NCBI GenBank assembly: GCA_021295955.1
Contig: JAGWBJ010000018.1
Coordinates: 1 to 35,818, forward strand
Direction: 5' to 3'
Source of the DNA: Dehalococcoidia bacterium
Lineage (GTDB): Bacteria; Chloroflexota; Dehalococcoidia; Lucifugimonadales; JAGWBF01
DNA length: 35,818 nucleotides
The translations under genes and the position numbers were made by a program. The notes below the pieces were generated by a model. That model searched no databases and was not told the DNA's origin. It was given only the letters and a program-made list of their open reading frames with translations. Shown piece after piece: positions 8,024 through 15,989 of the stretch. Each line of letters starts with the position of its first letter. Position 1 is the first letter of the stretch.

Positions 8024-9394
8024 ATGACAGACAAGCGTATCGCCTTGATGGCCCATCTGATGCGGCGCGCCGGTTTCGGGGCGTCCTACGGCGAGCTGGC
8101 GGCCCGGGCGGCCCGGGGATACGAGGCCACCGTGGATGAGCTGGTATATCCGGGGTCCAACGGCGTGCCCGAGTTCGACGAGCTGGCCATGGACCGGTAC
8201 TACCCGGGGCACGAGTACCCCACCTCCCCCTACCTGGGGGCGTCCAACTTCATGTACCACCTGCTCACCACGCCGCGCCCCCTGGAGGAGAAGATGGTCC
8301 TCTTCTGGCACATGGTCTTCGCCACGGGGGACGCCAAGGTGGACAACATCACCCAGATGGTCCACCAGATCGGCATGTTCCGACGCTACGGAATGGGCAG
8401 CTACCGGGAGCTGTTGGTGCGCCTGGCCATGGACCCGGCCATGATCTTCTGGCTGGACAACAACGAGAACCACAAGGGCTCGCCCAACGAGAACTGGGGC
8501 CGGGAGCTGCTGGAGCTGTTCTCCATGGGCCAGGGCAACTACACCGAGCAGGACGTGTTCGAGGCGGCGCGGGCCTTCACGGGCTGGACCATCTCGCCCA
8601 AGGTGCCCGGGGCCAACCTGTGGAGCTTCGAGTACAGGCCCGAGGACCACGACTTCGATGAGAAGGTGTTCCTCGGCGAGCGCGGCCGGTTCAACGGCGA
8701 GGACGTGATAGACATAATAGCCAGGCGCCCCGCCACGTCGCGGTTCATCGCCCGCCATCTCTACAACTTCTTCGTCGCCGACGAGGTCCAGGTACCCAGT
8801 TGGAACGACATCCCCCCGCAGGACCCAGGGGCGGTGGAGGCGATAGCCGCCGCCCTGGTCTCCTCGGACTACGACATCGCCGAGACCCTGCGTTTCCTCT
8901 TCAACTCGGACTTCTTCAAGGATGAGGCCGTCTGGTTCACCAAAGTGAGGAGCCCGGCAGAGGTGGTGGTCAGCACGGTGCGGCTGGTGGGAGAGTACGG
9001 TCAGCTCAAGCACGGCGTGATGGAGCTTGCCTTCGAGTCCGTGTACCAGGGGCAGGACCTGCTGAACCCCCCCAGCGTCGAGGGCTGGCACACGGGCAAG
9101 GAGTGGATCGACGGCGGCTCACTGGTCCGGAGGATCAACTTCTGCGCGGACCGCCTCAGCAATCCCGGCCTGCCGGGCGTCAGGGACATCATCGCCAGGC
9201 TCAAGGAGCGAGAGGGCCGCTCCCCCCGGGAGCTGGTCGACGGCTGCCTGGAGCTTCTGGGCTCGGTACGCCTGGGCGAGGAGACGTACGACGAGGTGGT
9301 GGGGCACGCCGAGGACGCCCCGGACGCCTTCGAGGACCGGGTGGCCAAGGTCCTTCAGCTCATCGGCGCGACCAAGGAGTACCAGTTCTGCTAG
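8024..9394 (+). CDS. DUF1800 family protein (copy 2)
   Basis: A 456-residue DUF1800 (PF08811) protein, a paralogue of the one at 600-2006. The landmarks are in the same order: HLMRRAGFG (11-19), FWH (94-96), LDNNENHKG (144-152), NWGRELLELFSMGQG (157-171), FTGW (185-188), HLYNFFVADE and NPPSVEGWHTGKEW. I chose the ATG at 8024, which has AAAGGT 7 nt upstream. The GTG at 8018 is too close to that site, and the ATG aligns with copy 1. There is no signal peptide. Here the partner downstream is an NHL propeller, 15 nt away, instead of the usual DUF1501. The gene is divergent from amidohydrolase paralogue 2. The molecular function of the family is unknown. Confidence 0.88.
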   Translation: MTDKRIALMAHLMRRAGFGASYGELAARAARGYEATVDELVYPGSNGVPEFDELAMDRYYPGHEYPTSPYLGASNFMYHLLTTPRPLEEKMVLFWHMVFATGDAKVDNITQMVHQIGMFRRYGMGSYRELLVRLAMDPAMIFWLDNNENHKGSPNENWGRELLELFSMGQGNYTEQDVFEAARAFTGWTISPKVPGANLWSFEYRPEDHDFDEKVFLGERGRFNGEDVIDIIARRPATSRFIARHLYNFFVADEVQVPSWNDIPPQDPGAVEAIAAALVSSDYDIAETLRFLFNSDFFKDEAVWFTKVRSPAEVVVSTVRLVGEYGQLKHGVMELAFESVYQGQDLLNPPSVEGWHTGKEWIDGGSLVRRINFCADRLSNPGLPGVRDIIARLKEREGRSPRELVDGCLELLGSVRLGEETYDEVVGHAEDAPDAFEDRVAKVLQLIGATKEYQFC

Positions 9395-9409
9395 CGGGAG
9401 GTCATTGAC

Positions 9410-10447
9410 GTGCCCACTACTCGCGTTGCCGGGAACCGCGCCTTTACGTACCTCTACTCCATGGGCCGGTTCGGGAACTCGATGACCTCGTTCCAGCACC
9501 CCGCCGACCTGGTCCGGTCGGGGGACTTACTCTACGTCGTCAACGCCAGCGACGAGCGCAATAACTCCCCTCGGATCACCAAGTGCACCCTGGACCACGA
9601 GTGGGTCCAGGACATCGGTGTACCCGGTCCGGGCACGGGCTTCAATGTCCTGACGGTGGAGAAGCTCCAGGACGGCCAGTTCCTGTGGCCGGGAGGCCTG
9701 GCCATGGACAGTGACGAGACCCTCTTCGTCACCGATCAAGCCACCCACCAGGTGCACAGGTTCGCTGCCGACGGCGCCTTCCTGGGCAGGTGGGGCATGC
9801 ACGGCACGGGCGAGGGCGAGCTCGACGCGCCGGCGGGCGTGACGATGGACGCCGACGAGAACCTCCACATAGTCGACAGCCTGAACCATCGGGTGCAGGT
9901 GTTCACCAGGGAGGGCGAGTACGTCTCCACGTGGGGCGGGCCGGGCCCTGGGGAGGGCCTGTTCGACCGGCCCTGGGGCATAACCACGGACCGGCACGGG
10001 GCATTCTACGTGGGGGACTGGGGAAACGACAGGGTGCAGAAGTTCTCTCCCCAGGGCGAGTACCTGTCCACCATCGGGAGCCCGGGGACGGGGCGGGGAG
10101 AGCTGCGGCGTCCTGCGGGCGTTGCCGTGGACAAGGACGGGGACGTCTACGTCTGTGACTGGGGCAACGACAGGCTGAACGTATACGACGAGGACGGCGA
10201 TTTCCTCGTGACCATCACCGGCGAGGCCACGGAGGTGACGCCGTGGCTGCAGCTAACCCTGCGGGGCAGCCCGGACCTGGTCAAGGCCAGGGCCAGGGTG
10301 GACATGACCCCCGATACCCTGCTGCGCAGGCCGGTGGCGGTGGACGTGGGTGACGACTACAAGATCGTCATCGTCGAGGCGCGGCACCACAGGCTCCAGT
10401 TCTACGAGAAGGACCCGAGCTACCAGGACGTCCGCTTGAACATCTAG
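9410..10447 (+). CDS. NHL-repeat beta-propeller protein
   Basis: A 345-residue protein made almost entirely of NHL repeats, probably a six-bladed propeller. Successive blades end in motifs such as VTDQATHQVHRF, HIVDSLNHRVQVF, YVGDWGNDRVQKF, YVCDWGNDRLNVY and VEARHHRLQFY. The start is GTG, with GGGAGGT 7 nt upstream. It lies 15 nt after DUF1800 copy 2 and is surely co-transcribed with it. There is no signal peptide and no fused domain. NHL propellers act in binding (protein, RNA or ligand) or as lyases such as the peptidyl-hydroxyglycine lyase type. Nothing here proves an enzyme, so a scaffold or binding role beside DUF1800 is the simplest guess. It converges with the amidohydrolase at 10485. 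Confidence 0.85.
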   Translation: MPTTRVAGNRAFTYLYSMGRFGNSMTSFQHPADLVRSGDLLYVVNASDERNNSPRITKCTLDHEWVQDIGVPGPGTGFNVLTVEKLQDGQFLWPGGLAMDSDETLFVTDQATHQVHRFAADGAFLGRWGMHGTGEGELDAPAGVTMDADENLHIVDSLNHRVQVFTREGEYVSTWGGPGPGEGLFDRPWGITTDRHGAFYVGDWGNDRVQKFSPQGEYLSTIGSPGTGRGELRRPAGVAVDKDGDVYVCDWGNDRLNVYDEDGDFLVTITGEATEVTPWLQLTLRGSPDLVKARARVDMTPDTLLRRPVAVDVGDDYKIVIVEARHHRLQFYEKDPSYQDVRLNI

Positions 10448-10484
10448 GCATCCCGCCGCCCGCGACCGGCCGCCGGGATCAGGT

Positions 10485-12035
10485 CTACCGGCGGGCGTTG
10501 TACATGGAGTGGCTTACGGGGTTGTCGGGCAGTGTCCCCTCGTAGAAGCGCTGCATGTACGGGATCACCTCCCGGCCCAGGGCCCGGCTGTCGGCCTCCA
10601 CCTGCTCCAGGGGACGGTCCAGCGCCTTCTTGAACTCGGCGTACAGAGCATCCTTGTCGATCTTGGTCAGCTTTCGGTCCCGCATGACGACCTCGCCGTC
10701 CACCATCACCGTGTCCACGTCGATGCTGCGTCCCCGGTGGACCACGGCGTCCACTATGGAGACATCGGGGTCCAGGTACGGCTCCTCGATGTTCCGCAGG
10801 TTCAGCAGCACGATGTCCGCCCGCTTGCCGGGCTCCAGGGTGCCCACCTTGTCCCCGAACCAGCTTGCGTAGGCCCCGTGCTCTGTGCCCATCTGGAACA
10901 CCTGATACGACGTGGGCGGCACGTTCTCCACACCCGGCACCCGGTGTATCTTCAGCACCAGGCGCATCTCCTGGAACAGGTCCTTGTCGTCGTTGAGGCC
11001 CGCTTCGTCGCTGCCGATGGCGATCCTGATGTTCTTCCGGAGCAGGGGGCCCACGGGAGCGATGCCGCTCTGCAGGCGCAGGTTGGAGCTGGCGTTGTGG
11101 CAGACGTTGGTGCCCGTGGACGCCATGATGTCGATGTCATCCTCGCTCACCCACACGCTGTGGCCGCACACCACGTCGTGACCCAGGAACCCCAGGTCGT
11201 ACAGGTGCTGGAGGGGGCTCTTGTTCCAGAGGCGTACACCGTACTCCTTCTGGTAGATGGTCTCCAGGAGGTGGATGTGAATGCCTGTGCCGTACTTGGT
11301 GGCCATGCGCCTGAAGCTGTCCAGGAGCGCGTCGGAGCACCTGTGCACGTTGCTGGGCGCCATGGTGATGCGCACCCGCTCGTAACGGTCGTTGCCGTAC
11401 TTCTGGCAGATCTCGTCCAGGGCGGCCATCAGGTCCTCCACCGGGCGGTACCGGGCCCGCAGCGGGGCCAGGTACCGCTCAGCCAGCTCGGGGGGCATCT
11501 GGGCCATCAGCTCCGCCTCCCCTCCCCTGGCCCCGGACACGGTGGCGTCCTGGTCGGCCACCGAGGGAGCGTAGGACACCCGCATGCCCGAGTCCTGGAA
11601 GGCCCCGACCGCCTTGTCGGCGACCTCCAGGTCCATCGGCCTCCACCACGCCGCCCCTCCATGGATGGCCTGCACGGTGGTGGTGCCCGACTCGATCATC
11701 TGAATGGCCCCGTAGATCTGGTCCAGGTACGGGTCTATCCGCCGTGCGCCCATCCTGGACGCCTGCCACAGCTCCAGGGGCAGGTCCGGCGAGCCCATCT
11801 GGAATGGGCTGAAGCCAACGTGGAAGTGGTCGTTCACCAGCCCGGGCATGACCACGTGCCTGGGGGAGCCGATGACCTCCGCGTCCGAGTGCCGCTGCCG
11901 CAGGTCCTCGTACGGGCCGACCTCCACTATGGCCCCGTCCCGCTGGTAGACGGCCCCGTCGGAGACCACCTGGGCCGAGTCGGCCCCCGTGATCTTGCAG
12001 ATGACGTACTTGCCCCGTATCAGACTAGAGCTCAT
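10485..12035 (-). CDS. Amidohydrolase, ATZ/TRZ/cytosine-deaminase-like (paralogue 3)
   Basis: A 516-residue third paralogue, the last gene of the leftward operon starting at SBP2. It has H70 and H72 (NDHFHVG), HIHLLE, CGHSVWVSEDDI, NVCHNASSNLR, GSDEAGLNDDKD and the C-terminal HSMYNARR. The ATG at 12033-12035 has AGGAGGT about 9 nt upstream. A short direct repeat (cctgtgaataccc, twice) lies in the gap to the deacetylase gene, 48 nt away. Sharing a transcript with an importer and two allantoinase-like deacetylases, it is probably cytoplasmic processing of the imported compound. The three copies differ mainly in the region around residues 80-200, which in this family forms the substrate-facing loops. 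Confidence 0.88.
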   Translation of the reverse strand: MSSSLIRGKYVICKITGADSAQVVSDGAVYQRDGAIVEVGPYEDLRQRHSDAEVIGSPRHVVMPGLVNDHFHVGFSPFQMGSPDLPLELWQASRMGARRIDPYLDQIYGAIQMIESGTTTVQAIHGGAAWWRPMDLEVADKAVGAFQDSGMRVSYAPSVADQDATVSGARGGEAELMAQMPPELAERYLAPLRARYRPVEDLMAALDEICQKYGNDRYERVRITMAPSNVHRCSDALLDSFRRMATKYGTGIHIHLLETIYQKEYGVRLWNKSPLQHLYDLGFLGHDVVCGHSVWVSEDDIDIMASTGTNVCHNASSNLRLQSGIAPVGPLLRKNIRIAIGSDEAGLNDDKDLFQEMRLVLKIHRVPGVENVPPTSYQVFQMGTEHGAYASWFGDKVGTLEPGKRADIVLLNLRNIEEPYLDPDVSIVDAVVHRGRSIDVDTVMVDGEVVMRDRKLTKIDKDALYAEFKKALDRPLEQVEADSRALGREVIPYMQRFYEGTLPDNPVSHSMYNARR

Positions 12036-12083
12036 CCCTGCTTACCTCCTGTGAATACCCACCTGTGAATACCCGCGAGAATC

Positions 12084-13004
12084 TTAGCGACGCGGCTTGG
12101 GGAGGGCGGGTAGGTCACCGTACTCCTCAAGCCACCAGCGAGCTATATCGATTCGTCGTGCAAACCAGACTCCTGGGAAGCCGTTGGCGTACCGGATGAA
12201 CTCGTCGAGATACCTGGCCCGACCCGGCCTCCCGGCAAAGCGCAAATGTAGACCCACCGACATCATCTGCGGGTGGGTGGCCCCTTCCTCGTACAGACAA
12301 TCGAAGGCCTCTTTGAGCTGAAAGTAGAAATCCTCGGGTTGTGCGTAACCGGGAAGATGTGAGAAGAGCATATCGTTGGTAGTAACGTCGTAGGGGACTA
12401 CGAGCCACTTCTTTCCATGGACGTTTACGAAGTAGGGCAGGTCATCGGCGTAGGAGTCGGTGTCGTAGACGAAACCACCCTCTTCCACAAGGAGCTCGCG
12501 GGTATGGCCGCTGCTGGTCGTTGCATGATAACCCAGCGGGCGCTCTCCGGTTGTCTTCAGGGTCGCCTCCACAGACTTTCGGATATACTCCCGTTCCTCT
12601 TCCATTGTGTCAATGGAGGCCGGGGCCCAGCGGTATCCATGGCTGGCTATCTCGTGACCGCGGGCCGTGATCTCCCGAGCCGATTCCGGGTTCAGCTCCA
12701 GGGCCATCCCGCACGCAGAGCCGGTCGCTTTTACGTCGTTCTTGTCGAGAATCTCCAACAAGCGCCAGAATCCGACCCGGCTGCCGTACTCGTACAGGGA
12801 TTCGTTGATCAGCCGGCGTTCACCACGGGAGTCGGGAAACGCCTCGCCAGTAGGTTCGGCCACAGGGTCTCCAAGCAAGGGGTTAAGCTCGGAGCCCTCT
12901 TCGAAATTGATCACCAGCGAGATAGCGATGCGGGCGCCGCCCGGCCATTTTATCCGAGGGTACTCGTCACCATAGCCGATGAGATCTCGTTCTGAGGTCA
13001 GCAT
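12084..13004 (-). CDS. Polysaccharide deacetylase family protein, PuuE/allantoinase-like (1)
   Basis: A 306-residue protein of the NodB/polysaccharide deacetylase fold (PF01522), in the branch that includes the PuuE allantoinases. The usual metal-site TFDDG motif is replaced by NFEEG (33-37), as in PuuE (NYEEG from memory). GHEIASHGYRW (116-126) carries the paired histidines H117 and H122. Later motifs YDTDSYADDLPY, MMSVGLHLRFAGRPGR and WFARRIDIARWWLEEY complete the fold. The ATG is preceded by GAGGAGAACAAGG. PuuE-type members hydrolyse ring C-N bonds (allantoin) rather than N-acetyl sugars, and the shared operon with an amidohydrolase supports a C-N hydrolase role. No signal peptide, so cytoplasmic. 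Exact substrate unknown. Confidence 0.82.
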   Translation of the reverse strand: MLTSERDLIGYGDEYPRIKWPGGARIAISLVINFEEGSELNPLLGDPVAEPTGEAFPDSRGERRLINESLYEYGSRVGFWRLLEILDKNDVKATGSACGMALELNPESAREITARGHEIASHGYRWAPASIDTMEEEREYIRKSVEATLKTTGERPLGYHATTSSGHTRELLVEEGGFVYDTDSYADDLPYFVNVHGKKWLVVPYDVTTNDMLFSHLPGYAQPEDFYFQLKEAFDCLYEEGATHPQMMSVGLHLRFAGRPGRARYLDEFIRYANGFPGVWFARRIDIARWWLEEYGDLPALPKPRR

Positions 13005-13061
13005 CCTTGTTCTCCTCGTTCCGTGGACCGGCTCCGCCGCGTTGGTCGATGGCCCTGAGCT

Positions 13062-13958
13062 CTAGAGGTCGCCGTAGTGCTCCAGCCACCACCGGGCGAT
13101 GTCGACGCGGCGTGCGAACCATACCCCCGGGAACCCCTTCGCGTATTGGATGAATCTGTCTACTTGGGCTGCTCGCGGCGGTCTCCCGGAGAGCCGCAAG
13201 TGCAGTCCCACGGACATCATCTTCGGGTGCTTGGACCCTTCGGCGTACAGGTCGTCGAAGGTCGCCTTCAGGCTGGCGAAAAAGTGGTCGGGCCTGGTGA
13301 ACCCTGGTACAAGGGGACCTGGCCAGAACTTCTCGTCGTTGGTGTCGTGGCTATGGGGAATTGTGAGGAGCCGTCGGTCGTTGACCTGGGCGAAAAATGG
13401 CAAGTCGTCGCTGTAGGAGTCGGAATCGTAGAGGAAACCGCCCTCCTCGACCAGCAGCTCTCGGGTATGAACACTTGGAGCCCTGCTGTTCCAACCAAGG
13501 GGACGCTCTCCCGACGTGCTCACGATCGCTTCAACCGCCTTGGCTATATCGGCCCTCTGCGCATCACGGGTGAATTCGTAGGATGGTAGCCACCGATAAC
13601 CGTGTCCGGCTATCTCATGCCCTCCGTCGGTGATTCTGCGGGCGGCTATCGGGTTTCCCTCCACGGCCTGTCCAGAGCAAAAGAACGTAGCCTTCACGTC
13701 GTGCTTGTCGAATATGCGCATCAGCCTCCAGAAACCTCGGCGTGGACCGTACTCGTAGATGGATTCCACGCTCCAGCTTCGTCCGGACCCCGCGGGCCGC
13801 ACTGGCTGGGCGCTCAGCTCGGGCCCATTATCGCCGTACAGCGGAGTTCGCTCGGCGCCCTCCTGGAAATGGACTACCAGGGACACGGCTATGACGGCGT
13901 CGTTTGGCCAGGAGATGACCGGGTACGTCTTGCCGTACCCCCTGAGGTCCCGGTTCAT
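13062..13958 (-). CDS. Polysaccharide deacetylase family protein, PuuE/allantoinase-like (2)
   Basis: A 298-residue tandem paralogue of the gene at 12084-13004, 57 nt upstream of it. It shares YEYGPRRGFWRLMRIFDKHDVKATFF, GHEIAGHGYRW (H114, H119), YDSDSYSDDLPF, MMSVGLHLRLSGRPPR and WFARRVDIARWWLEHY (these strings are separate segments). The motif at the metal-site position reads HFQEG (30-34) rather than the partner's NFEEG, so the acidic position is changed. The two proteins may have different substrates or form a heteromer. The ATG has GGAGGAGTCGA upstream. It begins 21 nt after the DppC-like permease stop, so it belongs to the transporter operon. Cytoplasmic, with no signal peptide. Confidence 0.82.
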   Translation of the reverse strand: MNRDLRGYGKTYPVISWPNDAVIAVSLVVHFQEGAERTPLYGDNGPELSAQPVRPAGSGRSWSVESIYEYGPRRGFWRLMRIFDKHDVKATFFCSGQAVEGNPIAARRITDGGHEIAGHGYRWLPSYEFTRDAQRADIAKAVEAIVSTSGERPLGWNSRAPSVHTRELLVEEGGFLYDSDSYSDDLPFFAQVNDRRLLTIPHSHDTNDEKFWPGPLVPGFTRPDHFFASLKATFDDLYAEGSKHPKMMSVGLHLRLSGRPPRAAQVDRFIQYAKGFPGVWFARRVDIARWWLEHYGDL

Positions 13959-13979
13959 TCGACTCCTCCGAAGTAGTCT

Positions 13980-14900
13980 CTAGCCCGCCCCTCGCAGCCG
14001 GGGGTCCAGCACGTCCCGCAGTGCGTCGCCGAACATGTTGATGCCGAATACGGCCAGGGATATGGCCAGGCCGGGGAGTATGGACAGCCAGGGGGCCACG
14101 CGTATGTAGGCGGTCCCCGCCTCGGACAGCATTCCTCCCCAGGTGGCTATGTTCGGAGGCAGGCCGGCTCCCAGGAAGCTGAGGGACGCCTCCACCAAGA
14201 TGGCGAAGCCAAGCTGGATGGTGACGAGGATCATGAAGAGGGCCAGGCAGTTGGGGACCACGTGGATGAAGATGATGCGAAAGTCTCTGGCGCCCACGGC
14301 CCTGGCCGCCAGCACGTAGTCCATCTCCTTGATGGCCAGGGCCTGGGACCGCACGGTCCGCACCGAGGTCGGCGCCAGAACGACGACCAGGGCGATAATC
14401 ACGTTGTTCAGGGTCGAGCCGAGAAGCGCCATAATCGCCAGTCCAAGAACGAGGGAAGGGAAGGCCATGAAAGCGTCCACCACACGCTGCATCAGGAGGT
14501 CGAAGGGACCCCCGTAGTAGGCGCTGACGACACCCAGCAGAGAGCCCAGGGTGATTCCTATGAGCACGCTCACGACGCCAACGTACAGAGAGACACGGGC
14601 GCCGTAGAAGAGCCTGCTCATCACGTCGCGGCCGATCTGGTCACTTCCCAGAATGAGGTTCGTGGTCTCGAACGGCGGGACGTGTACGTTTTGGTGGCCG
14701 TGGGTCTCCTCGGGATCGTGGGGAGAGATAAGGGGAGCCAGGAGCGCGACGAGGATGAGGACAAGCAGTATCCCGGCGCCGATGGCGCCCAGGGGCTTTC
14801 GCCTGGAGAACCCAACGGCGCCCCGCAGCACAGGCGTGGTGTGCAACAGTCCCCTACGGACCAAGCCGAAGGCTTCTCCCGTTGTGCCTACTCCTAACAA
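13980..14900 (-). CDS. ABC transporter permease, DppC/OppC type
   Basis: Inner-membrane permease of the peptide/nickel importer family, about 306 residues. The first membrane helix (IGAGILLVLILVALLAPLI) is followed by the DppC-type external segment ending LGSDQIGRDVMSRLFYGARV. The cytoplasmic EAA loop is AARAVGARDFRIIFIHVVPN, which contacts the ATPase. The C-terminus, GINMFGDALRDVLDPRLRG, is typical of DppC. The start is uncertain: the longest frame begins at a TTG (14898-14900) without a clear ribosome site, and later TTG/GTG codons within the first 25 residues are possible. It lies 25 nt after the DppB-like gene. With SBP2 it makes the membrane part of an importer, but no DppD/DppF ATPase is present in the window. 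Confidence 0.9.
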   Translation of the reverse strand: MLGVGTTGEAFGLVRRGLLHTTPVLRGAVGFSRRKPLGAIGAGILLVLILVALLAPLISPHDPEETHGHQNVHVPPFETTNLILGSDQIGRDVMSRLFYGARVSLYVGVVSVLIGITLGSLLGVVSAYYGGPFDLLMQRVVDAFMAFPSLVLGLAIMALLGSTLNNVIIALVVVLAPTSVRTVRSQALAIKEMDYVLAARAVGARDFRIIFIHVVPNCLALFMILVTIQLGFAILVEASLSFLGAGLPPNIATWGGMLSEAGTAYIRVAPWLSILPGLAISLAVFGINMFGDALRDVLDPRLRGAG

Positions 14901-14925
14901 GGCAGCCGTCCACGGTCCGGCTTCA

Positions 14926-15885
14926 TCATGCGTACCGGACTCTTGGATTGATCAGTCCGTACAGAATGTCGACGACCAGGTTCAGGGTCACGGTGAACAC
15001 CCCCACCACCAGGACTATCGCCTGAATGATGTTGAAGTCCCTGGTGGCAAGGGCCAGTATGAGGGCCTGTCCGATTCCCGGTACGAGGAATATGTCCTCC
15101 GTGACCACGGCTCCGCCCAGGAGGATCCCGAACTGGTACCCGGCGACGGTGATCACCGGCAGCAGGGCGTTCCGGAGGGCGTGGCGAACTAGGACAAGCG
15201 ACTCGGCCAGACCCTTGGCCCGCGCCGTCCTGATGTAGTCCTCCCTCAGCACTTCCAGCATGGCGGAACGGGTAATCCTCGCCGTGAACGCCATGTTGAA
15301 GTAGCCCAGGGACAGGGCGGGAAATATGAGCTGCGAGAGGTTCTTCAGGGGGTCTTCCCACAGCTTGGCGTAGCCCAGTGGGGCTCCCCAGTTGAAGAGC
15401 TGGGCCAGGAAAAACACGATGAGTATCCCGGCCCAGAAGGTGGGGAGGGATATTCCGACGACGGTGAATATCTTGGCCGCGTAGTCCGGCCATTTGTCTT
15501 GATAGACGGCCGATACGACGCCCAATGGCACGGCCGTCACCACGGCCAGAATGAGGGACATAACCGTGAGCTGAATGGTGACGGGAAACCGTTCCAGCAG
15601 CTCTTTTGAGACGGCCTTGTTGCGGAAGTAGGAGTAGCCGAAGTCCCCACGCACCGCATCCGCGACCCACCTGACGTACTGCTCGTAGAGGGGCTTGTCG
15701 GTGCCCAGGCGCCGCTGGGTCTCCGCCAGCTCCTCCGGCGTGTAGGTCCCCTCTCCCTCCAGCCCTATGAGGACCATTATCGCAGGGTCCCCGGGCAGGA
15801 TGCGCATCACTCCGAAGGCCAGCAGGGAGACCAGTATCAGCGTCGGGACAAAGAGCAGCAAGCGCTTTACCGCGTACGCTCCCAT
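14926..15885 (-). CDS. ABC transporter permease, DppB/OppB type
   Basis: A 319-residue inner-membrane permease. The N-terminal helix and motif YAVKRLLLFVPTLILVSLLAF...RILPGDPA are the DppB signature. About six membrane helices can be seen, and the EAA loop RTARAKGLAESLVLVRHALR (about 215-235) is followed by NALLPVIT. The C-terminus ends VVDILYGLINPRVRYA, typical of the family. The ATG at 15883-15885 has GAGAGGGG upstream, directly beside a hairpin in the gap after SBP2. It pairs with the DppC-like permease 25 nt downstream. Imported ligands in this family include peptides, nickel chelates, opines and other small molecules. The neighbours suggest a nitrogenous small molecule (inference). Confidence 0.92.
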   Translation of the reverse strand: MGAYAVKRLLLFVPTLILVSLLAFGVMRILPGDPAIMVLIGLEGEGTYTPEELAETQRRLGTDKPLYEQYVRWVADAVRGDFGYSYFRNKAVSKELLERFPVTIQLTVMSLILAVVTAVPLGVVSAVYQDKWPDYAAKIFTVVGISLPTFWAGILIVFFLAQLFNWGAPLGYAKLWEDPLKNLSQLIFPALSLGYFNMAFTARITRSAMLEVLREDYIRTARAKGLAESLVLVRHALRNALLPVITVAGYQFGILLGGAVVTEDIFLVPGIGQALILALATRDFNIIQAIVLVVGVFTVTLNLVVDILYGLINPRVRYA

Positions 15886-15901
15886 GCACCCCTCTCTCAG
15901 G

Positions 15902-15967
15902 ACCGGCCTGGGAACACGGCGGAGCCGCTCTCCCAGGCCGGTTGTTTACCGGGAGGGCCTTCCCGGT
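15902..15967 (-). promoter_or_regulatory. Two inverted repeats in the SBP2-permease gap
   Basis: A perfect 12-bp inverted repeat (15902-15913 with 15931-15942, 17-nt loop) and a 7-bp one (15948-15954 with 15961-15967) fill the gap between the SBP2 stop and the permease start. Neither is followed by a T-run in the direction of transcription. They are more likely to protect the SBP2 mRNA end, or to lower downstream expression, than to be full terminators. That would give excess binding protein over permease. Confidence 0.55.
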
Positions 15968-15989
15968 TTTGTGGCTTCCCCTGCTCGGA

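Noticed and set aside
4485..12068. Open frames of more than 500 codons opposite each of the three amidohydrolases
   Set aside because: Similar antisense frames appear in all three copies only because the sense genes are homologous. None has a start signal or recognisable domain.
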